64,000 nt of DNA from Candidatus Kaistella beijingensis (GTDB taxonomy: Bacteria; Bacteroidota; Bacteroidia; Flavobacteriales; Weeksellaceae): assembly GCF_020084865.1 (NCBI RefSeq), contig NZ_CP071953.1:1054001-1118000 (forward strand), read 5' to 3'. Below are positions 1 to 9,125 of the stretch, piece by piece. Position numbers and translations under genes: made by a program. Positions within the stretch are counted from its first letter, which is position 1; every line of letters starts with the position of its first letter. A model generated the notes under the pieces. The model saw only the letters and a program-made list of their open reading frames with translations. It was not told where the DNA came from and did not search any database.

Positions 1-683
1 TAATTTCTGAACTTGATAAAGTGGATGGAATCGAAAGAATCCGAATTTCCTCGATCGAACCCAATCTTTTAAAAGACGAAAGCATCGAATTGGTTTCCAA
101 ATCGAAAAGTTTTGTGCCTCATTTTCACATTCCTCTTCAAAGCGGAAGCGATGAACTTTTGAAGAAAATGAAACGCCGTTATCTGACGAAACTTTACACC
201 GACCGAGTTGCAAAAATCCGTGAAGTGATGCCCGATTCCTGTATTGGAGTTGATGTGATTGTTGGTTTTCCGGGAGAAACGGAAGAGGAATTTTTAAAGA
301 CTTACAACTTCTTGAACGAGCTTCCGATTTCTTATCTGCACGTTTTCACCTATTCGGAAAGAGAAAACACGGAGGCCGCAGAAATGGATGGAATCGTCCC
401 GATTTCCGAAAGAAAAAAGCGAAACAAAATGTTGCGCATTCTTTCCGAGAAAAAGAAAATGGCATTTTATCAAACCCAGATTGGAAAGACTTTACCTGTT
501 CTTTGGGAACATGAGAATAAGAGTGGTTTAATGTACGGTTTTACCGAAAATTATGTTCGCGTACAAAAACCTTTTGAGGAAAATTCTGTTAACCAAATTG
601 AATTCTTAAAACTCAATAAAGTTGAAAACGACGGAACAGTTTCTGTGATGCCTGTGTTTGAAGAGTTTTTGGCGAAGGTTTAG
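1..683 (+). CDS. mtaB: tRNA threonylcarbamoyladenosine methylthiotransferase MtaB, 3' part
   Basis: The reading frame is open from the first bases, so the 5' part with the N-terminal domain and the radical-SAM CxxxCxxC cluster lies outside the window. What remains is the second half of the radical-SAM barrel (IRISSIEP, HFHIPLQSGSD, MKRRY, VDVIVGFPGETEEEF, YLHVFTYSERENT) and a C-terminal TRAM-like segment. These are signatures of the MiaB/MtaB/RimO family, and the HVFTYSER stretch fits MtaB best. Family members methylthiolate t6A37 in tRNAs reading ANN codons. It converges on the PPK2 gene to its right, with a strong hairpin between them. The choice of MtaB over MiaB is by resemblance only. 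Confidence 0.85.
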   Translation, partial: ISELDKVDGIERIRISSIEPNLLKDESIELVSKSKSFVPHFHIPLQSGSDELLKKMKRRYLTKLYTDRVAKIREVMPDSCIGVDVIVGFPGETEEEFLKTYNFLNELPISYLHVFTYSERENTEAAEMDGIVPISERKKRNKMLRILSEKKKMAFYQTQIGKTLPVLWEHENKSGLMYGFTENYVRVQKPFEENSVNQIEFLKLNKVENDGTVSVMPVFEEFLAKV

Positions 684-705
684 AAGCTTAATGATTTATA
701 AAATT

Positions 706-727
706 GAACGCGCCTTTCGGCGCGTTC
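706..727. terminator. Bidirectional hairpin between mtaB and ppk2
   Basis: A perfect 9-bp stem (GAACGCGCC at 706-714 with GGCGCGTTC at 719-727) with a TTTC loop lies in the 50-bp gap between two convergent genes. There is no strong T tract on either side, so it may be an attenuating hairpin rather than a textbook intrinsic terminator. Confidence 0.6.
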
Positions 728-733
728 CTACGC

Positions 734-1537
734 TTAATCAATATCTTCGTGTTTTAAAACCTCTTCATTTTTAACCTGATACGGAATATTTTCTAAAATA
801 TATTCTAATGATTCAATTCTTGCTTTCGATTTTCTGTTGGCTTTGAAAATTTTCCACGGCGCATATTCGGTATTGGTTTTATCGAACATTTTTTCTTTGT
901 ATTCCGTGTATTTGTCCCACAATTCTAAAGCATTTTTGTCCACATCACTGTATTTCCATTTTTTTAGCGGACTTTCAATAATTTCTGCAAAACGTTTTTC
1001 CTGTTCGTCTTTGGAAATAGAGAAATAAAGTTTTAAGAGATAGGTTCCCGAAGTGATGATCATTCTTTCAAAATCATTCACCTGTTCCATAAAAATTCTA
1101 TACTGTTCCTCGGTGCAAAAACCGTTTACTGGTTCTACAACAGCACGGTTGTACCAACTTCGGTCGAAAAAAACGATTTCGCCCGCTTTAGGGAGCTGGT
1201 TCACGTACCTTTGGAAATACCATTGTCCCTGCTCCACTTCATCAGGTTTTGGTAACGCTACAACCCGGTGTTGACGAGGGTTTAGGTTTTCTGTAATTCT
1301 TCGGATTGCGCCACCTTTTCCTGCCGCATCCCGTCCTTCAAAAAGAACGATTACTCTTTTACTATTTTCGGCAACCCAATTCTGCATTTTGATGAGTTCG
1401 GCCTGCAATTTTGCGAGGCGGTTTTCATATTTAATGAATTTGTGGGCTTTTTCTGCATCCGGAGTTTCGTTTTGCAGTAAAGCATAAATTCCTTTTTTTG
1501 TATTTAAAGTTTCAAATTCTTCGGGGGAAATATTCAT
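734..1537 (-). CDS. ppk2: Polyphosphate kinase 2 family protein (first of two)
   Basis: PPK2 family enzymes move phosphate between polyphosphate and nucleotides. The 267-aa protein has the P-loop variant FEGRDAAGKGG at about residues 67-76, the lid-region motif FFDRSWYNRAVVEPV at about 123-137, and the NLNPRQHRVVALPKP segment, all typical of the single-domain class I PPK2. Length fits the family. It lies 80 bp downstream of a second, clearly paralogous PPK2 on the same strand, so the two may be cotranscribed. Whether it prefers ADP or GDP, or runs toward polyphosphate use, cannot be read from the sequence. Confidence 0.9.
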   Translation of the reverse strand: MNISPEEFETLNTKKGIYALLQNETPDAEKAHKFIKYENRLAKLQAELIKMQNWVAENSKRVIVLFEGRDAAGKGGAIRRITENLNPRQHRVVALPKPDEVEQGQWYFQRYVNQLPKAGEIVFFDRSWYNRAVVEPVNGFCTEEQYRIFMEQVNDFERMIITSGTYLLKLYFSISKDEQEKRFAEIIESPLKKWKYSDVDKNALELWDKYTEYKEKMFDKTNTEYAPWKIFKANRKSKARIESLEYILENIPYQVKNEEVLKHEDID

Positions 1538-1617
1538 GACTTAATTTTATAAATGATGATTGATAAATAATGATTGACGGTGCGCTGGGAAACTCGTAAT
1601 TCGAATCTCGCAACTCA

Positions 1618-2472
1618 TTAAAGGTCGATTTGTTTTACCATTCGGAAATAACGCTGAACCACATTCGGATCAGGATTCAAACTTACCGTTGCATGATCTT
1701 TTCCTTCATAATCGAAAAGTGAAAGAACATATCGAATCGCTTCAAGTCTCGCATTCTTTTTATTGTCGGATTTCACAATCACCCACGGTGAGAAAGCGTT
1801 GTGCGTTCTGCTGAACATTTGGTCTTTGTAAAAAGTAAATTGATCCCAAAGTTCCTGTCCTTTTTCGTCAACCGGAGAATATTTCCACATCTTTAAAGGA
1901 TTTTTCAAACGACGGTTAAAGCGGTAAAGCTGTTCATCTTTATTAACGGAGAACCAAAACTTGATGATGATTGTTCCCGCTTCATAAAGCATGTGTTCAA
2001 ACTCCGGAACCTGTACCATGAAAGATTCGTATTGTTCGGGTGTACAGAAACCCATTACCGGCTCTACAACGGCTCGGTTGTACCAACTTCTGTCGAAGAA
2101 AACAATTTCGCCACGGTTTGGAAGTTCTTTCACATATCTGCGGAAATACCATTGTCCACGTTCCACATCAGTCGGTTTGTTGAGGGCGACAAGTCGCATT
2201 GCTCTTGGATTCAGGTGCTCGGAAAATCTTTTGATGGTACCGCCTTTTCCCGAAGCGTCTCTTCCTTCAAAAATAATTGCGACTTTTTTCCCTTTTTTTT
2301 GAATCCAATTCTGAAGATTTACCAATTCAGCCTGTAACTTTTTAAGTTCTTCTTCGTAGAGATATTTTTCCAAAACCGAATCATAAATTGCATTTTCCTC
2401 TCGGTGTTCATTAAGGAAGTTCAACAATTCCGATTTGGTATTAATTCTTTGAAAATCGAGTAATTCAGCCAT
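1618..2472 (-). CDS. ppk2: Polyphosphate kinase 2 family protein (second of two)
   Basis: A 284-aa PPK2 with P-loop FEGRDASGKGG at about residues 68-78, followed by the FFDRSWYNRAVVEPVMGFC motif. It aligns over its whole length with the PPK2 encoded just downstream, with longer N- and C-terminal ends. The arrangement suggests an old tandem duplication with divergence, since many positions outside the catalytic core differ. A TAnnTTTG-like element (TAACTTTG read on the minus strand, 2496-2503) lies 24 bp before the start codon and could be its -7 box, but no convincing -33 element was seen. Confidence 0.9.
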   Translation of the reverse strand: MAELLDFQRINTKSELLNFLNEHREENAIYDSVLEKYLYEEELKKLQAELVNLQNWIQKKGKKVAIIFEGRDASGKGGTIKRFSEHLNPRAMRLVALNKPTDVERGQWYFRRYVKELPNRGEIVFFDRSWYNRAVVEPVMGFCTPEQYESFMVQVPEFEHMLYEAGTIIIKFWFSVNKDEQLYRFNRRLKNPLKMWKYSPVDEKGQELWDQFTFYKDQMFSRTHNAFSPWVIVKSDNKKNARLEAIRYVLSLFDYEGKDHATVSLNPDPNVVQRYFRMVKQIDL

Positions 2473-2745
2473 AGTTTAATCTTTAATCTGTTATACAAAG
2501 TTAAAGAGAATTGTAAAAAAATAAAGAATGTGGGGATATGATTTTTGGCAGTAATTAACCGCAATTCCGAATTTTCGAGGCAATAATTCAGAAAAGTGAA
2601 TTTTAAAAGCATTAATTATTACGCTTTAAAGTGAAAATGTGAATAAAAAAGTAAAAATTAGAGTTTATGTGGAAATTTTAGATAAGTTTTATTATTCATT
2701 GAAATACTTAAGAAATTAATAATGCATTCAAATAACAGGCAAAGG

Positions 2746-2975
2746 ATTTCGCCACTTCGTGGCTTCTCTAAATATATCCATCTTACCGTTCAAAGGGCTC
2801 CACCCTTTGCTAATGATTTCGCCACTTCGTGGCTTCTCTAAAAATCTCCATCTTACCGTTCAAAAGGCTTCGTCCTTGCTAATTATTTCGGCACTTCGTG
2901 GCTTCTCTAATAATCTCCATCTTACCGTTCAAAGGGCTTCATCCTTGCTAATTATTTCGCCACTTTGTAGCTCTC
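2746..2975. repeat. 69-70 bp tandem repeat, 3 full copies and a partial
   Basis: Units begin at 2746, 2816, 2885 and 2954 (spacing 70, 69, 69); the last breaks off after about 20 bp. Each unit starts ATTTCGCCACTTCGTGGC, which forms a small hairpin (GCCAC-TTC-GTGGC). The first three carry a second inverted repeat near the end, perfect in the first (CAAAGGG with CCCTTTG). Units differ by a few substitutions. The rest of the 2473-3041 gap is AT-rich with no gene. An open frame across the repeat on the plus strand is an artefact of the repeat. Confidence 0.85.
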
Positions 2976-3041
2976 CAACAAAAAAAAAGCAAACTATAAT
3001 AGTCTGCTTCAATCCAAATAACTCGTATCACGTAACTCGAA

Positions 3042-3428
3042 TTAATTACTCAAAACTTCCGCCACTAAGTTAAATTTTGGAATCTCAATTTCAATGTTCT
3101 CATTTGTGGTAAGATTTTTACAAAAGTAAATTCCGCTCATACTTCCAACTCCGGAACGCAGCGCAACGTTTGAAAAATATTTGAAAGTTTCACCGGGATG
3201 TATTTCAGGAGTCAATCCGATTACTCCATCTCCGGAAACTTGAGTAAATCCGAAACCAACATCATAAATCAGCCACTTTCTCCTCAAAAGTTTGACCGGG
3301 CTTTCACCAAGGTTTTCGATGAAAATATTGTAACGGAAAACAAAACGGTTTTCGGAAGGAAAACTATTCTTAATGTCATACTCCGGAATTACGGAAACCT
3401 TAATGTTGAAAGTAGTTATAGAGAACAT
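3042..3428 (-). CDS. apaG: ApaG domain protein
   Basis: A 128-aa protein with the single ApaG/F-box-associated beta-sandwich fold: ENRFVFRYNIFIENLGE, VKLLRRKWLIYD, GVIGLTPEIHPGE and FKYFSN are the family hallmarks, and the length is typical. ApaG proteins were linked genetically to cobalt/magnesium resistance in Salmonella, but the biochemical role is not settled. The gene lies downstream of the sucAB terminator and probably has its own promoter in the short gap. Confidence 0.9.
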   Translation of the reverse strand: MFSITTFNIKVSVIPEYDIKNSFPSENRFVFRYNIFIENLGESPVKLLRRKWLIYDVGFGFTQVSGDGVIGLTPEIHPGETFKYFSNVALRSGVGSMSGIYFCKNLTTNENIEIEIPKFNLVAEVLSN

Positions 3429-3452
3429 AACATGTGCTTTTTGAAATTAATA

Positions 3453-3479
3453 CAAAAATCCCGCCTTTTTTAGACGGGA
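3453..3479 (-). terminator. Rho-independent terminator of sucA-sucB
   Basis: Read on the minus strand, TCCCGTCT pairs with AGGCGGGA (one G-U pair) around an A-rich loop and is followed by TTTTTG. It sits 33 bp after the sucB stop codon. Confidence 0.8.
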
Positions 3480-3511
3480 CTTAAAATATTTGAAAAAATC
3501 TACAAATTTTA

Positions 3512-4777
3512 TTAAAGTTCTAACGCTTTTCTTTCATCACCACCCATTAAAATCTCGACAGGATTGTCGATTCCTTCTTTTACGGCGACCAAGAAACCTA
3601 CAGATTCTCTACCGTCGATAATTCTGTGGTCATAAGACATTGCAACGTACATCATTGGTCGGATAACCACCTGTCCGTCAACTGCAACCGGTCTTTGAAT
3701 AATATTGTGCATTCCCAAAATTGCAGATTGTGGCGGATTGATAATCGGCGTCGAAAGCATTGAACCGAAAACTCCTCCGTTCGTAACAGTGAATGTTCCG
3801 CCGGTCATTTCGTCCACCGTAATTTTTCCGTCTCTTACTTTTTCTGCCAATTCTTTGATGTTGGCTTCAACACCTCTGAAAGACATGGTTTCAGCATTTC
3901 TTAAAACAGGAACCATTAAACCTTTCGGTCCTGAAACCGCAATCGAAATATCGCAGAAATCGTAATTGATTTTAAAATCTCCATCAATCGATGCATTTAC
4001 ATCAGGATACATTTGAAGGGCTCTAGTTACCGCTTTCGTGAAGAAAGACATAAAACCTAAACCAACACCGTGTTTCGCTGCAAACTCGTCTTTATATTGT
4101 TTTCTGATTCTGAAAATTTCAGACATATCCACTTCGTTGAAAGTGGTCAACATTGCAGTTTCGTTTTTCACGGAAACCAATCTTGCCGCCAATTTTCTTC
4201 TTAAAACTGAAAGTTTCGTGGTGCTTGATGCTCTCGAACCACTTGTAGAAGTTTGTGAACCCATTGCAGGAACAGAAGCTGTTTCAGCGTCCTGTTTGGT
4301 AATTCTACCGTCTTTTCCTGTACCGGAAACTTGCGATGCATCTACTCCTTTCTCATCAAGTATTTTCTTCGCTGCAGGTGATGGAGTTCCGGTTGCGTAA
4401 GACGTTGGTTTTGCTTCTTCTTTCTTCGCTTCCTGAACGATTGCAGGTTTTTCTACCACTTTTTGTTCTGCTTTCGGAGCTTCTGCGTTTTCTGCTTTTG
4501 GAGCTTCTGCAGCAGGAGCTGAACCTTCAGGTTTTTTGGCATCCATGTCGATTAAACAAACTACTTGACCAACTTGTACCACTTCACCTTCTTCGGCTTT
4601 TAAAGTGATAATTCCGCTTTCTTCAGCAGGTAAATCAAGGGTTGCTTTGTCGGAATCAACTTCGGCAATCGGCTGGTCTTTTTCTACGTAATCGCCGTCT
4701 TTTACCAACCATGATGCGATTTCAACTTCTGTGATGGATTCTCCCGGTGAAGGGACTTTCATTTCTAATATTGACAT
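3512..4777 (-). CDS. sucB: Dihydrolipoyl succinyltransferase (2-oxoglutarate dehydrogenase E2)
   Basis: E2 core of the TCA-cycle 2-oxoglutarate dehydrogenase. Residues 1-77 are a lipoyl domain with the modified lysine at about K44 ([12 protein letters not shown]). An Ala/Glu/Lys/Pro-rich linker follows, then a peripheral subunit-binding domain (about 130-165, [20 protein letters not shown]), and a catalytic acyltransferase domain ending in [16 protein letters not shown], with the HxxxDG catalytic motif. Length (421 aa) is standard. It starts 42 bp after the sucA stop codon, so the two form an operon; the E3 gene is not here. Confidence 0.95.
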   Translation of the reverse strand: MSILEMKVPSPGESITEVEIASWLVKDGDYVEKDQPIAEVDSDKATLDLPAEESGIITLKAEEGEVVQVGQVVCLIDMDAKKPEGSAPAAEAPKAENAEAPKAEQKVVEKPAIVQEAKKEEAKPTSYATGTPSPAAKKILDEKGVDASQVSGTGKDGRITKQDAETASVPAMGSQTSTSGSRASSTTKLSVLRRKLAARLVSVKNETAMLTTFNEVDMSEIFRIRKQYKDEFAAKHGVGLGFMSFFTKAVTRALQMYPDVNASIDGDFKINYDFCDISIAVSGPKGLMVPVLRNAETMSFRGVEANIKELAEKVRDGKITVDEMTGGTFTVTNGGVFGSMLSTPIINPPQSAILGMHNIIQRPVAVDGQVVIRPMMYVAMSYDHRIIDGRESVGFLVAVKEGIDNPVEILMGGDERKALEL

Positions 4778-4819
4778 CGTGAATATTTTTGTTTATTATT
4801 TTTAAAAATTTTAATTGAA

Positions 4820-7627
4820 TTAAGCCGTAACCGGTCTTTTTGCAGGTGCATCATCACGGTCGAAAACTTTGTTGATGATGGCGTTTTGGTTTCTCTCAAA
4901 CATTTTGTGGCTTCCCGGCGCAGGTGAACCACTCGGAACCGGAGAAACAACCTGAATTCCCGTGTCTCTGAAATTTCTTAAAATATAGCTCCAAGCTCCC
5001 ATATTTTCAGGTTCTTCCTGAACCCAAAGCAATGATTTTCTGTTGGAATATTTTGCGAAAATCTCTTCAATTTTATCATGCTGAATCGGATAAAGCTGCT
5101 CGAATCTTACCAAAGCAATCGTATCACAGTTCAATTCTTCTTTTTTGGCTAAAAGTTCGTAGTAGATTTTACCGGAACACAACACCAATTTTTCAATTTT
5201 TTCAGGATTTGCAGTTGCATCATCAATGATTGGCTGGAATTGACCGTCTGCAAACTCTTCTAATGGTGAAACTACTTTCGGATGACGAAGCAATGATTTC
5301 GGCGTCATTACCACCAATGGTTTTCTGAAATTCCACTTCATCTGTCTTCTCAACAAATGGAAGTAGTTTGCAGGAGTTGTCGCATTTGCCACGATGATAT
5401 TTTCATTCGCACATAGCGTTAAAAATCTTTCCAATCTTGCGGAAGAGTGTTCTGCACCCTGACCTTCAAAACCGTGCGGAAGCATCATCACCAAACCATC
5501 CTGAATTTTCCATTTTTCCTCTGCTGCGACCAAATATTGATCAACAATAATTTGAGCGCCGTTCACAAAATCTCCAAATTGCGCTTCCCAAATCGTCAAA
5601 GTATTTGGTGAAGCCATCGCATATCCGTAATCAAAACCGAGAACGCCATATTCCGAAAGATGCGAATTAAACACATCAAAACGGCTGTCTGAAATATGTC
5701 TTAAAGGAATGTATTCTTCCTCTGTATCTTCCGTTTTCACGACTGCATGACGGTGAGAAAACGTACCTCTTTCCACATCTTCCCCCGAAATTCGCACATT
5801 GCTTCCTTCCGTAAGCAGTGTGGCGTAAGCCAACCATTCTCCTAAAGCCCAATCAAGCGAGTTGGCTTCGATTTGCTTTAAGCGGGTTTCGAAAAGTCTT
5901 GTAATTTTATTGATGAATTTTTTGTCTCCTGGTAAAGTTGACATTTTCACCGCTAGTTTCTTTAGCTCATCGATGTTAAATCCTGTATTTACAGGGATTT
6001 CAACGGCTCCTTTTGCACAGATCGGATAATTTTTCCAATCATCTGCCATGAAAATATCCATGGTGTTTTTTTCGATTTCCTTGGAAGCATCGTAATCTGC
6101 ATCAAGAAGCGTTTTGAATTCGGTTTCCATTTTCTTTAAAACCTCATCAGAAACAACTCCTTCCTTGATCAATTCATTTTTATAAATTTCTCTTGGATTT
6201 GGGTGTTTTGAAATGACTTTATATAAATTTGGCTGAGTAAATCTTGGTTCGTCGCCTTCGTTGTGACCGTATTTTCTGTAGCCCAACAAATCAATGTACA
6301 CATCTTTCCCAAACTGTGCACGGAAATCCGCCGCAAAACGAATCGCATGTACAACCGCTTCCACATCGTCTGCATTCACGTGCATTACAGGAGATTCGGT
6401 CACTTTTGCAATATCTGTGCAGTAAGTTGAGGAACGTGCATCCAAATAATTGGTCGTAAAAGAAACCTGATTGTTCACCACAATATGTACTGTTCCACCT
6501 GTTTTATAACCTTCAAGCGTCATCATTTGTGCAACTTCATAAACAATTCCTTGTCCTGCGATTGCTCCGTCGCCGTGAATGACGATTGGTAAAACTTTAT
6601 TGTAATCTTTATACTTGTCGTCAACTTTTGCGCGGCAAATTCCGTCCACCAACGCTGCAACTGTTTCCAAGTGCGATGGATTCGGCGTTAAATTGATGAT
6701 TACTTCTTCGCCGTTTGCCGTTTTAATGGTTTTTGAAGAACCTAAATGGTATTTCACATCACCTGAAAAAACGTCTTCCTCGAATTCTTTTCCTTCAAAT
6801 TCAGAAAAAATTTGTTTGTAAGATTTCCCGAATATATTGGTCAAAACGTTTAATCGTCCACGGTGTGCCATTCCTAAAACCACTTCATCAACACCTAATT
6901 GCGAAGAACGCGTAATCAACTGATCCAAAGCAGGAATCAATGATTCGCCACCTTCCAATGAAAATCTTTTCTGTCCAACGAATTTGGTGTGAAGATAATT
7001 TTCAAAAGCGACGGCTTGATTTAATTTTCCGAGGATTTCTACCTTTTCGTCAGCACTTAATTTCGGACGGTTTTCATTCACTTGCAACCATTTTCTGATG
7101 TACATTTTCTCCTCCACATTGTTGATGTGCATGTATTCTGTACCTATGGATTCGCAGTAAATATTTTCAAGACGCTTTACGATTTCTGCTAAAGTGGCTG
7201 CACCTTCCATCCCGATTTCTGTGGCGGAATTGAATTTTTTGTTCAAATCCTCTTTAGACAAACCAAAATTTTCAATATCTAAAGTCGGTTCATAATGTCT
7301 TCTTTCACGAACAGGATTGGTGTTGGTGAAAAGGTGACCTCTGTGCCGATATGCCTGAATTAAATTCATCACATCAAACTCCTTCTGAATATCATTCGGA
7401 ATTTGTCCGTTTGCGGCTTGTTGATTGGCAAACTGAACAGCGTTTTGCGGAGTTGTAGCGGGTTGATTTCCCCCGATTTCATCACCATAGTTCTCCAAAG
7501 CAAAATCAAATCCCTGGAAAAATGCTTTCCAGGAAGGCTCTAAAGTGTCGGGATATTTTAAATATTGTTGGTATAAGTCTTCTATTAACTGCGAATGCGC
7601 CGCATTCAGGAATGAAAATTTGTCCAT
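4820..7627 (-). CDS. sucA: 2-oxoglutarate dehydrogenase E1
   Basis: A 935-aa thiamine-diphosphate-dependent E1 that decarboxylates 2-oxoglutarate and passes succinyl to the E2 lipoyl arm. It starts with the conserved N-terminal segment FLNAAHSQLIEDLYQQYLKY and contains QAYRHRGHLF, GMAHRGRLNVLTN, the ThDP/Mg region HGDGAIAGQGIVYE and the C-terminal pyrimidine-binding domain (GTFSHRHAV, MLPHGFEGQGAEHSSARLER). Full length. A TAAATTTG -7-like element lies about 40 bp upstream on the minus strand (7665-7672). First gene of a two-gene operon with sucB. Confidence 0.96.
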   Translation of the reverse strand: MDKFSFLNAAHSQLIEDLYQQYLKYPDTLEPSWKAFFQGFDFALENYGDEIGGNQPATTPQNAVQFANQQAANGQIPNDIQKEFDVMNLIQAYRHRGHLFTNTNPVRERRHYEPTLDIENFGLSKEDLNKKFNSATEIGMEGAATLAEIVKRLENIYCESIGTEYMHINNVEEKMYIRKWLQVNENRPKLSADEKVEILGKLNQAVAFENYLHTKFVGQKRFSLEGGESLIPALDQLITRSSQLGVDEVVLGMAHRGRLNVLTNIFGKSYKQIFSEFEGKEFEEDVFSGDVKYHLGSSKTIKTANGEEVIINLTPNPSHLETVAALVDGICRAKVDDKYKDYNKVLPIVIHGDGAIAGQGIVYEVAQMMTLEGYKTGGTVHIVVNNQVSFTTNYLDARSSTYCTDIAKVTESPVMHVNADDVEAVVHAIRFAADFRAQFGKDVYIDLLGYRKYGHNEGDEPRFTQPNLYKVISKHPNPREIYKNELIKEGVVSDEVLKKMETEFKTLLDADYDASKEIEKNTMDIFMADDWKNYPICAKGAVEIPVNTGFNIDELKKLAVKMSTLPGDKKFINKITRLFETRLKQIEANSLDWALGEWLAYATLLTEGSNVRISGEDVERGTFSHRHAVVKTEDTEEEYIPLRHISDSRFDVFNSHLSEYGVLGFDYGYAMASPNTLTIWEAQFGDFVNGAQIIVDQYLVAAEEKWKIQDGLVMMLPHGFEGQGAEHSSARLERFLTLCANENIIVANATTPANYFHLLRRQMKWNFRKPLVVMTPKSLLRHPKVVSPLEEFADGQFQPIIDDATANPEKIEKLVLCSGKIYYELLAKKEELNCDTIALVRFEQLYPIQHDKIEEIFAKYSNRKSLLWVQEEPENMGAWSYILRNFRDTGIQVVSPVPSGSPAPGSHKMFERNQNAIINKVFDRDDAPAKRPVTA

Positions 7628-7950
7628 TATTTACAGGTTAAACTGTTGATTTTTATTTAAACTACAAATTTAACAAAAATAAGTGAAGTATTAAAGCCGA
7701 AATTGCCTTAAAAATAGTTAAAAGAATTGATTCTTATTTGGATGAGTGATTTAGAAAAACAATCAAAAAAATTTGATGAAAAATCATATCTTTTGATTCA
7801 ATTCTCTCATTTCTAAATGCTTTCTTTCACGCAAGGAAAAACAAAGATTTTATCCGCAATTGTACTGCATATTTTTAAGATAAAACAAAGCCGCTTCGCT
7901 TATTTTTGATACAAAAAGATGGGGAAAATATTTTTAGAATTTTCGAAAAA
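7628..7950. other. Intergenic stretch, no gene
   Basis: AT-rich DNA between the sucA start and the end of the next gene on the same strand. It holds the probable sucA promoter (-7-like element 7665-7672). No ORF with protein-like composition, hairpin terminator or repeat was seen. Confidence 0.6.
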
Positions 7951-8988
7951 CTATCTAAAAACAGGCAGTGACAATTTCATTACGGTATTGTTATCTACAG
8001 AAGGTCCTTCCAAGAAAGTTTGCTGCAAATCGCCTGTTCGCATCGTGTCTCGTTTTGCTTTTAGCAAGAGTTGTTGAATTGCTTTCACTCTTCCTGCATA
8101 AGTTCCCTGATAATAAATCACATAAATTCGCGAAGCGTTCAACGTTCTGAAACTGAAATTATTATCAGAAACTCCTACTCTTTTCGATAAAGGAATTCCA
8201 TAATAATAAGAGACTTCTTTATCTTTGAAGTTATCGGCATCGGTAATTAGGACAGGTTCGCCGTATTCGTCATCTCGTTTTGCCAAATCCATTTTCACGT
8301 AATTTAATACTTTATTGTGGTTCATCACGATGTTTTTAAACAATGCGTCTTTCACATTTTTTGTAGTCACGTTGATTCCCAAAAGCAATTGACCTTCCTG
8401 ATTCTCAACCATTAAACTGTCAAACTTCAAATTTTTTCGTTGTTCTTCTTTATCCACTTTATTTCCTAAAATATTGTAAAGATTTTTCATACTTTTATCA
8501 ATATTATCGGCAATATAATCTTTGGAGATTAAGTTTAAAGAACGTTTTAATAGCGGCTGTTTTGGAGTGTGGATATACCAAGTGAGTTTTGTTTTGTTAC
8601 CGTCTCCTCTGAATTTGATGTCGATCAGATACGGACTGTTTTCCTTCCCCTCGAAAAGTTGGTACCTCAAAGTTCTGTTGGGATTTTCGTAACGGATAAA
8701 AACGTCACCGAAAGTTCCGCTACTTTTTCGGTCACGATACGTCATTGAACTTCCCTTTCCTTCATAAGGCGTGAAGAACTGAAAAGAAAGATTACTATTA
8801 TCAGAAAAGAAAGCATTCCATCTTACAAAATTCTGCAGATTGTTGAACTGAGGAAAAACCTTGTCGACAGGATAATTGATTTCCTTCTCGATGGTAAAGT
8901 TTTTACTTTCGTCAACAAAAGTCATGGAAACCGCATAAACCGCCGCCAAAAAAAGAACAATCAGAATTCCGAACTTGAAAAATCGCAT
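7951..8988 (-). CDS. Membrane-anchored SRPBCC-like protein of unknown function
   Basis: The start is placed at 8988 (MRFFKFGILIVLFLAAVYAV), which puts a clean N-terminal membrane anchor first; an upstream in-frame ATG at 9027 would add a non-hydrophobic tail. Residues 30-180 resemble the START/SRPBCC (polyketide cyclase-like) fold: NYPVDKVFPQFNNLQNFVRW, then a beta-rich stretch and a basic helix. The C-terminal half resembles GyrI-like/effector-binding repeats (YYYGIPLSKRV, YYQGTYAG). Such proteins are common in Flavobacteriia and uncharacterised. The SRPBCC call is moderately supported; function is not inferred. Confidence 0.7.
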   Translation of the reverse strand: MRFFKFGILIVLFLAAVYAVSMTFVDESKNFTIEKEINYPVDKVFPQFNNLQNFVRWNAFFSDNSNLSFQFFTPYEGKGSSMTYRDRKSSGTFGDVFIRYENPNRTLRYQLFEGKENSPYLIDIKFRGDGNKTKLTWYIHTPKQPLLKRSLNLISKDYIADNIDKSMKNLYNILGNKVDKEEQRKNLKFDSLMVENQEGQLLLGINVTTKNVKDALFKNIVMNHNKVLNYVKMDLAKRDDEYGEPVLITDADNFKDKEVSYYYGIPLSKRVGVSDNNFSFRTLNASRIYVIYYQGTYAGRVKAIQQLLLKAKRDTMRTGDLQQTFLEGPSVDNNTVMKLSLPVFR

Positions 8989-9075
8989 GCGGCAAAAGTA
9001 AGAAATAGACGTGAGATTTTTAGACACAAGACGCGAGATTTTAATCCCATGCTTAAATTACCCATAGAAAAAATC

Positions 9076-9106
9076 AAAAAAACAGCACCCGGAATGGATG
9101 CTGTTT
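9076..9106 (-). terminator. Rho-independent terminator of glgC
   Basis: On the minus strand AACAGCATCC pairs with GGGTGCTGTT (one wobble) and is followed by a T tract. It lies 20 bp after the glgC stop. Confidence 0.85.
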
Positions 9107-9125
9107 TCTATTAAAAATTTTGTGA

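Noticed and set aside
1540..1617. Short AT-rich repeats (ATGATTGATAAATAATGATTG; also AAGCAATGAGTAAT at 60,965 and 61,735)
   Set aside because: Common filler repeats of these genomes between genes; noted but no function supported.
2759..3073. A 104-codon frame over the tandem repeat
   Set aside because: Its protein is a threefold repeat of the DNA repeat and ends opposite apaG; no start signal.
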